Origin: Polaromonas sp.
Lineage (GTDB): Bacteria; Pseudomonadota; Gammaproteobacteria; Burkholderiales; Burkholderiaceae_C
Assembly (NCBI GenBank): GCA_026786065.1
Contig: JAJAYS010000016.1
Span: forward strand, 1 to 6,758
Reading direction: 5' to 3'
Length of the DNA: 6,758 nucleotides
The position numbers were made by a program, and so were the translations under genes. This document shows, piece by piece, positions 1-5,339 of the stretch. The notes beneath the pieces were generated by a model. It was not told the DNA's origin. It searched no databases and saw nothing but the letters and a program-made list of their open reading frames with translations. Numbering within the stretch: the first letter of the stretch is position 1; every line of letters starts with the position of its first letter.

Positions 1-150
1 GATGCGTGCGACGATGTCGGTAAAGCCGCCTGGCGCAAAGGGCACGATCAGCTTGACCGGCTTGGTCGGGTAGCTGCCTTGAGCCAGCGCTGCGCTCAGA
101 CCGGCTGCAAACATAGCGACGCCGAGGACCGATCTGGCGAGGATTTTCAT
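1..150 (-). CDS. Bug/TctC-family tripartite tricarboxylate transporter substrate-binding protein (5' end only)
   Basis: This is the first 50 codons of a periplasmic solute receptor; the gene runs off the left edge. The N-terminus has Lys2 and Arg6, a hydrophobic stretch (about residues 8-22) and an Ala-Leu-Ala signal-peptidase I site at 21-23. The mature protein then begins with the family hallmark YPTKPVKLIVPFAPGG (about residues 27-42). In Bug proteins this strand and loop form part of the ligand pocket for carboxylate-containing solutes. The family is hugely expanded in Burkholderiales, and many members are 'orphans' without adjacent TctA/TctB membrane subunits; whether those genes follow here cannot be seen. 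The start overlaps the stop of the upstream hydrolase (ATGA), with AAGGGG 8 bases before it, so the two genes are almost certainly cotranscribed and translationally coupled. Solute identity is unknown, though it probably is the substrate of the enzymes upstream (inference). Confidence 0.92.
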   Translation of the reverse strand, partial: MKILARSVLGVAMFAAGLSAALAQGSYPTKPVKLIVPFAPGGFTDIVARI

Positions 151-1082
151 TGGGACTGCCCCTTGTAGATTGGCTCGGGCATCGTGAAGAAGCTGTGCAG
201 GATCTGATAGACCATCATGTAATTTTTCTGCTGGAAGCTCGCATGGGAAATACCCTTCATCACGCTGAACTGCTTGTTCATGTTGGGCAACAGACGAAAG
301 AATTCGAGCAGGTCGTCCATGCTGGCGATGCCGTCGTATTCGCCGCGCAGGATGATCGACGGCACCGTAATTCTTTTCGGGTCCAGCAGCGGCAGCTTTG
401 AGCACATGTCCACGTAGGTGCCGGTCGGCATCGAATCGTCTAGCGTCAGGATCGCGTCGGAAAACGCGCTGACGGTGGCGGTGTCGGCGGTGTCGGGATG
501 GTCGCGCTGGAAGATGCTGTGTACAAATGCCCGGTCGATGGGGCGGCGATTTTTCGACTTGAACTCGGGCAGCTTTTTCTTGCGCTCGGTCAGCGTCGGA
601 CTGCCCTCACCAGTCCAGACAAACGCGTCGAGCGCGATCTTTGCCACGCGCTCGGGGTGGCGTTCGGTGAACAGTGCGGCCTTTAATGCGCCAGACGAAA
701 TGCCGTATAGCAGCAGCGACTTCGCGCCGGTCGCCTTCAAAATGTATTGGCTACCCGCCGCAAGGTCGTCCGCGCCGTTGCTGATGTCAAAGTTGATGTC
801 GCGGTGTTTGTCAGAACGGCCATAGCCCTCGTTGTCCATCGTCCAGGTGTCAAACCCCTGGCTGGCAAACCAGTCCATCGCCGACGAAAACGGCCGACCC
901 GGCACGCTCAGGTCGAAAGTCGGCTGCGAAGCCATCGATGAGCCGTGAACAAAAAAAATGGTGCCGGCATGCGGGACTTCTGGAGACGCTTTCTTCTCCC
1001 ACAAAAATAGTCTGACCTCGTCCGAATCGACCTTTCTGCTGGTCCAGTGTTCGGTGCCGCCGGTCCACTTCACATCGTTCAT
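147..1082 (-). CDS. alpha/beta hydrolase
   Basis: This 311-residue protein has an alpha/beta-hydrolase fold with a complete apparent catalytic triad. The pieces are the oxyanion-region motif VHGSS (His46-Gly47), the nucleophile elbow GISSG (Gly127, Ser129, Gly131), the acid in RGEYDG (Asp250) and the base in GISHASF (His280). There is no signal peptide, so it should be cytoplasmic. Family members hydrolyse esters, lactones, amides or C-C bonds, and the motifs do not distinguish these. The ATG at 1082 was preferred over an in-frame start at 1175 because AGGAAA lies about 9 bases upstream and because the longer form would run into the preceding gene with an unlikely Arg/Lys-rich leader. It lies 32 bp after the SAF-domain oxidoreductase and overlaps the receptor start by 4 bp. 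Its operon position suggests it acts late in a catabolic route, cleaving an oxidised intermediate (inference). Confidence 0.9.
   Translation of the reverse strand: MNDVKWTGGTEHWTSRKVDSDEVRLFLWEKKASPEVPHAGTIFFVHGSSMASQPTFDLSVPGRPFSSAMDWFASQGFDTWTMDNEGYGRSDKHRDINFDISNGADDLAAGSQYILKATGAKSLLLYGISSGALKAALFTERHPERVAKIALDAFVWTGEGSPTLTERKKKLPEFKSKNRRPIDRAFVHSIFQRDHPDTADTATVSAFSDAILTLDDSMPTGTYVDMCSKLPLLDPKRITVPSIILRGEYDGIASMDDLLEFFRLLPNMNKQFSVMKGISHASFQQKNYMMVYQILHSFFTMPEPIYKGQSQ
159..164 (-). promoter_or_regulatory. ribosome binding site of the Bug receptor
   Basis: AAGGGG on the minus strand lies 8 bases before the ATG at 150, inside the last codons of the upstream hydrolase. It supports this start and the coupled translation implied by the ATGA overlap. 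Confidence 0.6.
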
Positions 1083-1091
1083 GAATCTTTC

Positions 1092-1097
1092 TTTCCT
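1092..1097 (-). promoter_or_regulatory. ribosome binding site fixing the hydrolase start
   Basis: AGGAAA on the minus strand lies about 9 bases before the ATG at 1082. It decides between this start and the in-frame upstream start at 1175, which would overlap the preceding gene. Confidence 0.6.
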
Positions 1098-1114
1098 GGC
1101 GTGGATGAACAGCC

Positions 1115-2473
1115 TCAGGCGGCTTTTTGCAGTGCAGGCGCAAACAGGCTTTCCATCTCGTTGCGCACCTTCCACGCGTCGGTTGAGGTGTCCATCGCGA
1201 CGTCGGACCAGCTCAGGCTCTGGCCTTTTTTGACTGGCCGGGTCACCTTCACGTTGTGCGCCAGTCCGAGCGGCAGGCCGCCCATCTGCAGGGAGGTTAC
1301 CGCCGGCAGCAGCTTGCCCCAGACGGTGTAGCCGCCTTCGCCGTCGAGCATATCCCCCGGCTTCAAGTCGCGCTTGGCGGTGGCGACAACATCAGCCGCC
1401 CAGCCGGTGGCGACGCCGGTCGGTTCGCCCCGCAGCGCAACGCTGGCGACCGACACGCCGACTTCCAGCCCGATCAGGTGCCAGCGCTTGTACAGCGTGA
1501 AGTAGCGCCCGCTCGGGTCGGTGTGGGCGTTGTACTCTTCAAAGCAGTTCTTGATGTAATCGGTTTCAGCTTCGACCGTGACCCACACGCCCATGCGAAT
1601 GTCGTACGGAATTTGGCGGCCATTGGCTTCCAGCGATGAGATCACTTCCACCATGCCTTTGCGTTCGAGCACGCCGCCTTCGGCAATCGGGCGGGTGACG
1701 AATGGAATGTCTTCGACGCTGGCAGGCGGGTAGAGCAGGCCGTTGCTGGGCACGGTCAGCCCGGTGGCGTTTGCCACGGCGGTGCATTCGATAGATGGTT
1801 TGGAGCCGTCGAGAAAGCTGTTGAACATTTTTGGGTTGAGGCCGCCGCGCAAGGCCTGCTCGGGGCTCAACCCATAGTTTCCCCAGACGGTATCGGGTGT
1901 GGATTCACAAAAATGCGGCAACCATTTGTGGCCGCGCCCCGCTGCCACTACCGGAAACCCGCAGGTGCGGGCCCAGTCCACCAGGTCGCAGATCAGCGCC
2001 GGCTGGTCGCCGAAAGCCATCGAATAGACGACGCCTGCATCGCGGGCCTTGCGCGCCAGCAGCGGGCCGCAAAAGGCATCGGCCTCGACGGTCACGTTGA
2101 CCACGTGTTTGCCGTGCGCGAAGGCCGCCAGGCAATGCTCGACGGCCGCAACCGGATTGCCGGTGCATTCGACGACGATGTCAATCTGCGGGTGCGTCAC
2201 CACTGCGCGCCAGTCGTCGGTGATCCAGGTTGCTCCTGTTTTGATAGCTGCTTGCGCTGATTCTGCTTGGGCATAAGCCGGATTCCAGCCTACACGAGCA
2301 AGGTTGGAGCGGGCCGTGTCGGGCGACAGGTCGGCAATCGCAACCAGATGCACGCCGGGCGTTCGGGGAATCTGCGCGAGGTACATCGAACCGAATTTGC
2401 CTGCGCCGATCAGGCCGATGCGGATGGGTTTGTTGGCTGCCGCGCGCTCCTGTAGTTTGGAATAGAGGTTCAT
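1115..2473 (-). CDS. NAD(P)-dependent oxidoreductase with C-terminal SAF domain (homoserine dehydrogenase-like)
   Basis: This 452-residue cytoplasmic protein has an N-terminal Rossmann fold with the dinucleotide-binding signature IGLIGAGKFG (Gly23, Gly25, Gly28), followed by IADLSP at the end of strand beta-2 and VECTGNP (about 101-107), as in homoserine and other GFO-like dehydrogenases. The C-terminal part, about residues 355-430, looks like a SAF domain: AKRDLKPGDMLDGEGGYTVW, then VKVTRPVKKGQSLSWSDV. SAF domains occur in altronate dehydratase and sialic acid synthase, where they help bind acidic sugars. The family is usually annotated as a predicted homoserine dehydrogenase with a SAF domain. 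To my knowledge the substrate is unsettled, and its presence beside an oxygenase and a Bug receptor argues against a housekeeping role in methionine/threonine synthesis. The ATG at 2473 is chosen because AGGA stands 8 bases upstream and the protein aligns from there; the longer frame reads into the intergenic repeat. Codons 58-81 have unusually A/T-rich third positions (see findings). Confidence 0.88.
   Translation of the reverse strand: MNLYSKLQERAAANKPIRIGLIGAGKFGSMYLAQIPRTPGVHLVAIADLSPDTARSNLARVGWNPAYAQAESAQAAIKTGATWITDDWRAVVTHPQIDIVVECTGNPVAAVEHCLAAFAHGKHVVNVTVEADAFCGPLLARKARDAGVVYSMAFGDQPALICDLVDWARTCGFPVVAAGRGHKWLPHFCESTPDTVWGNYGLSPEQALRGGLNPKMFNSFLDGSKPSIECTAVANATGLTVPSNGLLYPPASVEDIPFVTRPIAEGGVLERKGMVEVISSLEANGRQIPYDIRMGVWVTVEAETDYIKNCFEEYNAHTDPSGRYFTLYKRWHLIGLEVGVSVASVALRGEPTGVATGWAADVVATAKRDLKPGDMLDGEGGYTVWGKLLPAVTSLQMGGLPLGLAHNVKVTRPVKKGQSLSWSDVAMDTSTDAWKVRNEMESLFAPALQKAA
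2231..2302 (-). repeat. AT-rich, repeat-like island inside the SAF oxidoreductase gene
   Basis: Codons 58-81 of the oxidoreductase end in A or T in 18 of 24 cases (GCA, TCA, ACA, GGA, AAA, GTA and others), while the codons on either side are almost all G/C-ending. Within the stretch, GCCCAAGCAG and GCGCAAGCAG form a near-identical 10-bp direct repeat 15 bp apart (2263-2272 and 2248-2257). The adjoining GCTATCAAAACAGGAGC resembles pieces of a dispersed intergenic repeat that I recall from Comamonadaceae genomes. The reading frame is intact and the protein is of normal length. The repeat identity is from memory; the codon shift is directly visible. Confidence 0.45.
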
Positions 2474-2481
2474 TGGAATCG

Positions 2482-2485
2482 TCCT
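2482..2485 (-). promoter_or_regulatory. ribosome binding site fixing the SAF oxidoreductase start
   Basis: AGGA on the minus strand lies 8 bases before the ATG at 2473. It favours this start over the in-frame extension up to 2548, which reads into the palindromic repeat. Confidence 0.5.
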
Positions 2486-2542
2486 GTTGTTTCGAGCTGG
2501 TTCTGTCGTTGTGGGGTGGGGTGGTCTTTGCGGAAGCCTTTT

Positions 2543-2637
2543 TGTCATTGCGGGCTTGAGCCGTAATCCACGGCTCCAGGAACGCGGCCCAGTCCCTGTT
2601 TACGCGCCGTGGATCCCGGGTCGAGCCCGGGATGACA
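2543..2637. repeat. palindromic intergenic repeat element (two 32-bp inverted arms)
   Basis: The 241-bp gap between the dioxygenase and the SAF oxidoreductase holds a 95-bp element. Its two 32-bp arms (2543-2574 and 2606-2637) are inverted copies matching at 26 of 32 positions, both beginning TGTCAT when read from the outside inward. The right arm is itself a perfect hairpin: ATCCCGGG, a 5-base loop, then CCCGGGAT (2613-2633). Similar 'GTCATcCCGGGCTtGACCCGGGAT' type palindromes are widespread between genes in proteobacteria and are often mistranslated as short peptides. No transposase is present, so it is best seen as a non-autonomous or REP-like element. Transcribed, it would fold strongly and could shield the 3' end of the upstream message or lower expression of the downstream genes (inference). 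It has no U-tract, so it is not a typical intrinsic terminator. Confidence 0.75.
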
Positions 2638-2654
2638 GGGGCCAGGCATGGAGC

Positions 2655-2675
2655 CGCTTGCAAGCGCGGGATGAC
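2655..2675. repeat. degenerate third arm of the intergenic repeat with a 12-bp palindrome
   Basis: Bases 2664-2675 (GCGCGGGATGAC) match the end of the right arm of the neighbouring element (GCCCGGGATGAC) at 11 of 12 positions. They overlap a perfect palindrome, CGCTTGCAAGCG, at 2655-2666. This looks like a decayed or partial extra copy lying 18 bp beyond the main element, which suggests repeated insertion or rearrangement at this site. Confidence 0.5.
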
Positions 2676-2682
2676 CGGCGGC

Positions 2683-2699
2683 ATAGGTTCTGGACCTAT
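2683..2699. repeat. short inverted repeat just downstream of the dioxygenase gene
   Basis: ATAGGT and ACCTAT (2683-2688 and 2694-2699) form a perfect 6-bp stem with a 5-base loop. It starts 16 bases beyond the dioxygenase stop on the minus strand. There is no following T-run, so a terminator role is doubtful; a weak 3'-end hairpin is possible. Confidence 0.35.
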
Positions 2700-2714
2700 T
2701 CCCGCAAACCAGCT

Positions 2715-3626
2715 TCAGGCTGCCTTTTTCATTTGGTTGAATGGTTCGTTCGAGGTCTGCAGTGCCGTCGGCGGTACGCCGTCTTTCCACGGCAGATCGA
2801 CCGGATAGTCCTTGAGCAGGCAGTCGTCCGGCAAACAGCTGATCGGCGTGAAATCGCGGTGGGCGATGTACTCGGGGCGCTTGTGGCGCCGGATGTGGTT
2901 GCTGACCGCGCACAGACTCAGGTAAACGCTGACCCGGTTGAACGGCGACAGGTTGCTGCCCGAGGCATGCACCAGGCAGGAGTGAAACAAAATCATCGAG
3001 CCGGCTGGCCCCTTGGGGCTGACGATCCCGCCGCCGACGTTGCGCCCTTGGGCGTCGTAGCTGCCCTTGCCACCCGCGCGCTGCACCAGCTGCCGGATCA
3101 AATCGTTGTCCACCGTCCAGAGCGGGTAGCTGGTCGTCGTCAGGTCGTGCCTGGCATTGACCACGCCTACTCTGTGGCTGCCCGGAATGAACATCAGCGG
3201 GCCGTTGTGCTCGGTGACATCGTCCAGAAAAATCGCCACGTTCATGGCACGTTCCGTCGGCATCAAATCGTCGTTCAGCCAGGTGCCGTAGTCCTGGTGC
3301 CACTGCCACACATCGCCCTCGAAGGCCATCTTGCCGTTGATCTTGAACTGGTGCATGTAAAGGCTTTCGCCCAACAGTTCTTCGACCGGCTCGATCATGC
3401 GCGGGTGGCGCGCGAGCTTGGCGAAGGGTTCGCTGTAGAGGTGCGCGGCAAAGTTGGTCCGTACCGCGTCCTTGCCTTTTTCGCGCACGTTGTAGTCCTC
3501 CCGGCGCTCGTAGAGTTCGGGCACGGCGTCGTTCAGCGTGTGGGTTTCTTCAAGCGTGAACAGGCCGGGAAAAAACAGATAGCCCTCGCGGTCGAATTGC
3601 GAGTGCTGCTCGGCGGTCAGTTTCAT
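2715..3626 (-). CDS. phytanoyl-CoA dioxygenase (PhyH) family Fe(II)/2-oxoglutarate oxygenase, ectoine-hydroxylase-like
   Basis: This 303-residue cytoplasmic protein is a member of the PhyH/EctD branch of non-haem iron oxygenases, which couple 2-oxoglutarate decarboxylation to substrate hydroxylation. The iron facial triad is clear: His110 and Asp112 in WQWHQDYGTW, and a distal His220 in VHASGSNLSPFNR. Arg231, 11 residues after that histidine, fits the 2-oxoglutarate carboxylate anchor; as I recall, the same spacing occurs in EctD (His248/Arg259). The segment WHQDYGTWLNDDLMP resembles the ectoine hydroxylase signature, but no ectoine biosynthesis genes are present, so another small polar or carboxylated substrate is more likely (inference). 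A strong AAAGGAG lies 7 bases before the ATG. The gene begins 27 bp after the gntR stop, so the two probably share a transcript. The 241-bp repeat-bearing gap after it could separate or attenuate expression of the genes that follow. Confidence 0.92.
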   Translation of the reverse strand: MKLTAEQHSQFDREGYLFFPGLFTLEETHTLNDAVPELYERREDYNVREKGKDAVRTNFAAHLYSEPFAKLARHPRMIEPVEELLGESLYMHQFKINGKMAFEGDVWQWHQDYGTWLNDDLMPTERAMNVAIFLDDVTEHNGPLMFIPGSHRVGVVNARHDLTTTSYPLWTVDNDLIRQLVQRAGGKGSYDAQGRNVGGGIVSPKGPAGSMILFHSCLVHASGSNLSPFNRVSVYLSLCAVSNHIRRHKRPEYIAHRDFTPISCLPDDCLLKDYPVDLPWKDGVPPTALQTSNEPFNQMKKAA

Positions 3627-3633
3627 GCTGGAA

Positions 3634-3640
3634 CTCCTTT
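3634..3640 (-). promoter_or_regulatory. strong ribosome binding site of the dioxygenase
   Basis: AAAGGAG on the minus strand lies 7 bases before the ATG at 3626, in the 27-bp gap after the regulator stop. It is the best Shine-Dalgarno sequence in the window and implies high translation of the oxygenase relative to the regulator, whose own start has none. Confidence 0.7.
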
Positions 3641-3653
3641 CAGGGGGTAAAAA

Positions 3654-4334
3654 TCAACCGGTCAATGGCTGGCGGTCCAGTGCGGTGGTGAGCAGCGTGG
3701 CGAGCGACTGGCCCGCCTCGACGCCGTGTTGCCGCATCAAGGCTTCGGCTGCGTTGGCGTCGCCCGCAGCGATGGCCTGCGCGATGGCCTGGTGTTCGTC
3801 CCAGATCGATTCACGCATCGCGCCGACTTGCAGCACTGCACCCATTGCGCGGCGAATGTGGTGCCAGTGCAGCTGCGCGCTGGCGGCTATCAGCGGGTTG
3901 CCGGAAGCCGCGTAGATGGCCCCGTGAAAGCGCTCGTCGGCGGCGATCATCGAGCTGATGTCATGGCCCCGGGCCGCAAGCCGGCCCTGCTGAATCAGCT
4001 CTGCTGGCAACTGATGCCTCGCCTCGGCCGCCAGTCGGGCGGCCAGCGCGTCGAGCGCGCTGCGCACCTGGTAGGTCTGGATGAGCGCCCCTGCAGCCAG
4101 CGGCGCGGCGCAAACCCCCCGTCCGGGCGCGTCGAGCACAAAGCCGTCGTTTTTGAGCAGCCGCAGCGCCTGCAGCACCGGCTGGCGCGACACCGCCAGC
4201 TGCTCGGCGATGTCTTCCTGGCGCAAGCGCGCGCCCGGCGCAATCGAGCCGTCGCTGATCGCTCCGAGCAGGCTGCGGTAAACCTGATCGACCAGATCGG
4301 GTGAGGAGGTAATTTTGAGGAGCGGGGCGGCCAT
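3654..4334 (-). CDS. GntR-family transcriptional regulator, FCD (FadR-like) subfamily
   Basis: This 226-residue protein has an N-terminal winged helix-turn-helix (about residues 14-75; ...GARLRQEDIAEQLAVSRQPVLQALRLLKNDGFV...) and an all-helical FCD ligand-binding domain (about 85-215). The FCD metal-site residues are all in place: Asp133 and His137 (ADERFHGAIYAASGN), His181 (DEHQAIAQAI) and His203 (MRQHG). Such regulators typically sense organic acids and repress adjacent catabolic and transport genes until the ligand binds. It heads the minus-strand operon, so it likely autoregulates through the TCTGTATACAGA palindrome starting 9 bp upstream of its start codon. The ATG at 4334 is chosen because the domain begins just after it and because upstream extension to 4547 would cover the palindrome and promoter region and run into the divergent gene. 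No good ribosome binding site precedes it, which suggests weak translation. Confidence 0.92.
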   Translation of the reverse strand: MAAPLLKITSSPDLVDQVYRSLLGAISDGSIAPGARLRQEDIAEQLAVSRQPVLQALRLLKNDGFVLDAPGRGVCAAPLAAGALIQTYQVRSALDALAARLAAEARHQLPAELIQQGRLAARGHDISSMIAADERFHGAIYAASGNPLIAASAQLHWHHIRRAMGAVLQVGAMRESIWDEHQAIAQAIAAGDANAAEALMRQHGVEAGQSLATLLTTALDRQPLTG

Positions 4335-4342
4335 GTTTAAAC

Positions 4343-4354
4343 TCTGTATACAGA
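4343..4354. promoter_or_regulatory. probable GntR operator (perfect 12-bp palindrome)
   Basis: TCTGTATACAGA is a perfect 12-bp palindrome centred 14-15 bases upstream of the regulator ATG. The TGTATACA-type core fits sites known for FCD-family GntR proteins. It overlaps the candidate -10 hexamer on the minus strand, so bound repressor would block transcription of its own operon. Assignment to this regulator is inference from family and position. Confidence 0.6.
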
Positions 4355-4379
4355 ATACAAAGATGCAATTTGAAAGCAA
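4352..4379 (-). promoter_or_regulatory. candidate sigma-70 promoter of the gntR-led operon
   Basis: On the minus strand TTGCTT (4379-4374) and TATTCT (4357-4352) are separated by 16 bases and are the best -35/-10 pair I find upstream of the regulator. This lies in an AT-rich patch of otherwise GC-rich DNA. The -10 overlaps the palindromic operator. The predicted start would give a leader of only about 10-15 bases, in keeping with the absence of a clear ribosome binding site. Confidence 0.4.
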
Positions 4380-4382
4380 ATT

Positions 4383-4394
4383 CGGGAATTCCCG
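4383..4394. promoter_or_regulatory. second perfect palindrome in the divergent region
   Basis: CGGGAATTCCCG is a perfect 12-bp palindrome 28 bp beyond the GntR-type palindrome, almost four helical turns centre to centre (40 bp). It sits upstream of the minus-strand -35 and about 90 bp before the plus-strand hydrolase, so it could bind a second regulator. No function is known; a chance palindrome remains possible. Confidence 0.3.
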
Positions 4395-4481
4395 TGGTTC
4401 GGCATCATTCGGTGAGCTTTGGTAACGCGCACGAATGTGCCACCATCTGACGCATTGCCCAAGACCCACCGAAAGCGCGCG

Positions 4482-5339
4482 ATGACCCACCCCGACCCCG
4501 CCTGGCTTGACCGCATGTACAACAACCGCGCGCTGGTGCCGGACCATGCGGCGTATTTCGCTCGATGGGCCGATGCGTCAAAGCAGGCGCGGGCGTCGCA
4601 GCCCTGCTCCATTGATCTGGCGTATGGCGCCGCCAGAGGCGAGACCCTGGATGTCTTTCCGGCGCCCGAGCAACCCGCGCCGGTGGTGGTTTTCATCCAC
4701 GGCGGTTACTGGCGCTCGCTCGACAAGTCCGACCATTCGTTTGTCGCAGCCGCTTTCACCAGCGAGGGCGCTTGCGTGGTGGTCCCGAATTACGATTTGT
4801 GTCCGGCCGTCACGATTGCCGACATCGTGATGCAGATGGTCCATGCGCTCGCCTGGACCTACCGCAACGTCGAGCGCTTCGGGGGCGACCCGAATCGCAT
4901 CACGGTGATCGGCCACTCCGCAGGCGGGCATCTGACTGCCATGATGATGGCCTGCCACTGGCCGGCCTATGCCGGCGACCTGCCGCTGGATCTGGTTAAA
5001 AGCGCGTTGTCGATTTCGGGTCTGTATGACCTGGAGCCTATCCGTCAGACGCCTTTCCTGAAGGACTCCCTCAGGCTGAGTGCCGTCCATGCGCAGCAGG
5101 CCAGCCCGGCCTTGCTTCCAGCCCCGGCAGAAGGCAGTTTCTACAGCGTCGCCGGTGGCGCGGAAAGCGCCGAGTTCCTGCGTCAGAACCGGCTGATCCG
5201 GCAGGCTTGGGGGCCTGAGCGGGTGCCGGTTTGCGAGGCTCTGGACGGGCTGAACCACTTCAGCGTGCTCGATGCGCTCTGCCAGCCCGCGCACCGGCTT
5301 AATGCCCTTGCGCTGCAACTGCTGCGGTCGGCGGCATGA
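4482..5339 (+). CDS. kynurenine-formamidase-like alpha/beta hydrolase
   Basis: This 285-residue cytoplasmic protein is an alpha/beta hydrolase of the HGG-type esterase branch that includes the animal/fungal arylformamidase AFMID. It has the oxyanion-hole motif FIHGGYW (His73-Trp77), the nucleophile elbow IGHSAGGH (Ser146) and a C-terminal base in GLNHFSVLDAL (His259). The N-terminal YNNRALVPDHAAYFARW is typical of the bacterial members. The catalytic acid is less clear: GGAESAEF (225-232) offers Glu228 or Glu231 where an Asp is often found. Family members cleave N-formylkynurenine or aryl/carbamoyl esters. No tryptophan-catabolism genes are visible, so kynurenine formamidase activity is not established. 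The ATG at 4482 fits the family N-terminus, with only a weak GAAAG before it; a TTG at 4419 is the in-frame alternative. It is divergent from gntR and overlaps the peptidase gene by 4 bp. Confidence 0.87.
   Translation: MTHPDPAWLDRMYNNRALVPDHAAYFARWADASKQARASQPCSIDLAYGAARGETLDVFPAPEQPAPVVVFIHGGYWRSLDKSDHSFVAAAFTSEGACVVVPNYDLCPAVTIADIVMQMVHALAWTYRNVERFGGDPNRITVIGHSAGGHLTAMMMACHWPAYAGDLPLDLVKSALSISGLYDLEPIRQTPFLKDSLRLSAVHAQQASPALLPAPAEGSFYSVAGGAESAEFLRQNRLIRQAWGPERVPVCEALDGLNHFSVLDALCQPAHRLNALALQLLRSAA

Noticed and set aside
2606..2637. Intrinsic terminator in the right arm of the palindromic repeat
   Set aside because: The stem is strong, but no T-run follows it on either strand, so classical Rho-independent termination is not supported.
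2487..3650. 387-residue open frame on the plus strand
   Set aside because: It lies antisense to the oxygenase gene, reads through the palindromic repeat (giving the familiar VIAGLSRNP-type repeat translation) and shows no recognisable domain. It is a shadow of GC-rich coding on the other strand.
4419..4481. TTG start for the formamidase-like hydrolase
   Set aside because: The 21 added residues do not look like the family N-terminus, and the ATG at 4482 places the typical YNNR...PDHAAYFARW segment near residue 13.
4335..4547. N-terminal extension of the GntR regulator
   Set aside because: The extra 71 residues would cover the operator and promoter region and overlap the divergent hydrolase start. 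The domain starts naturally just after the ATG at 4334.
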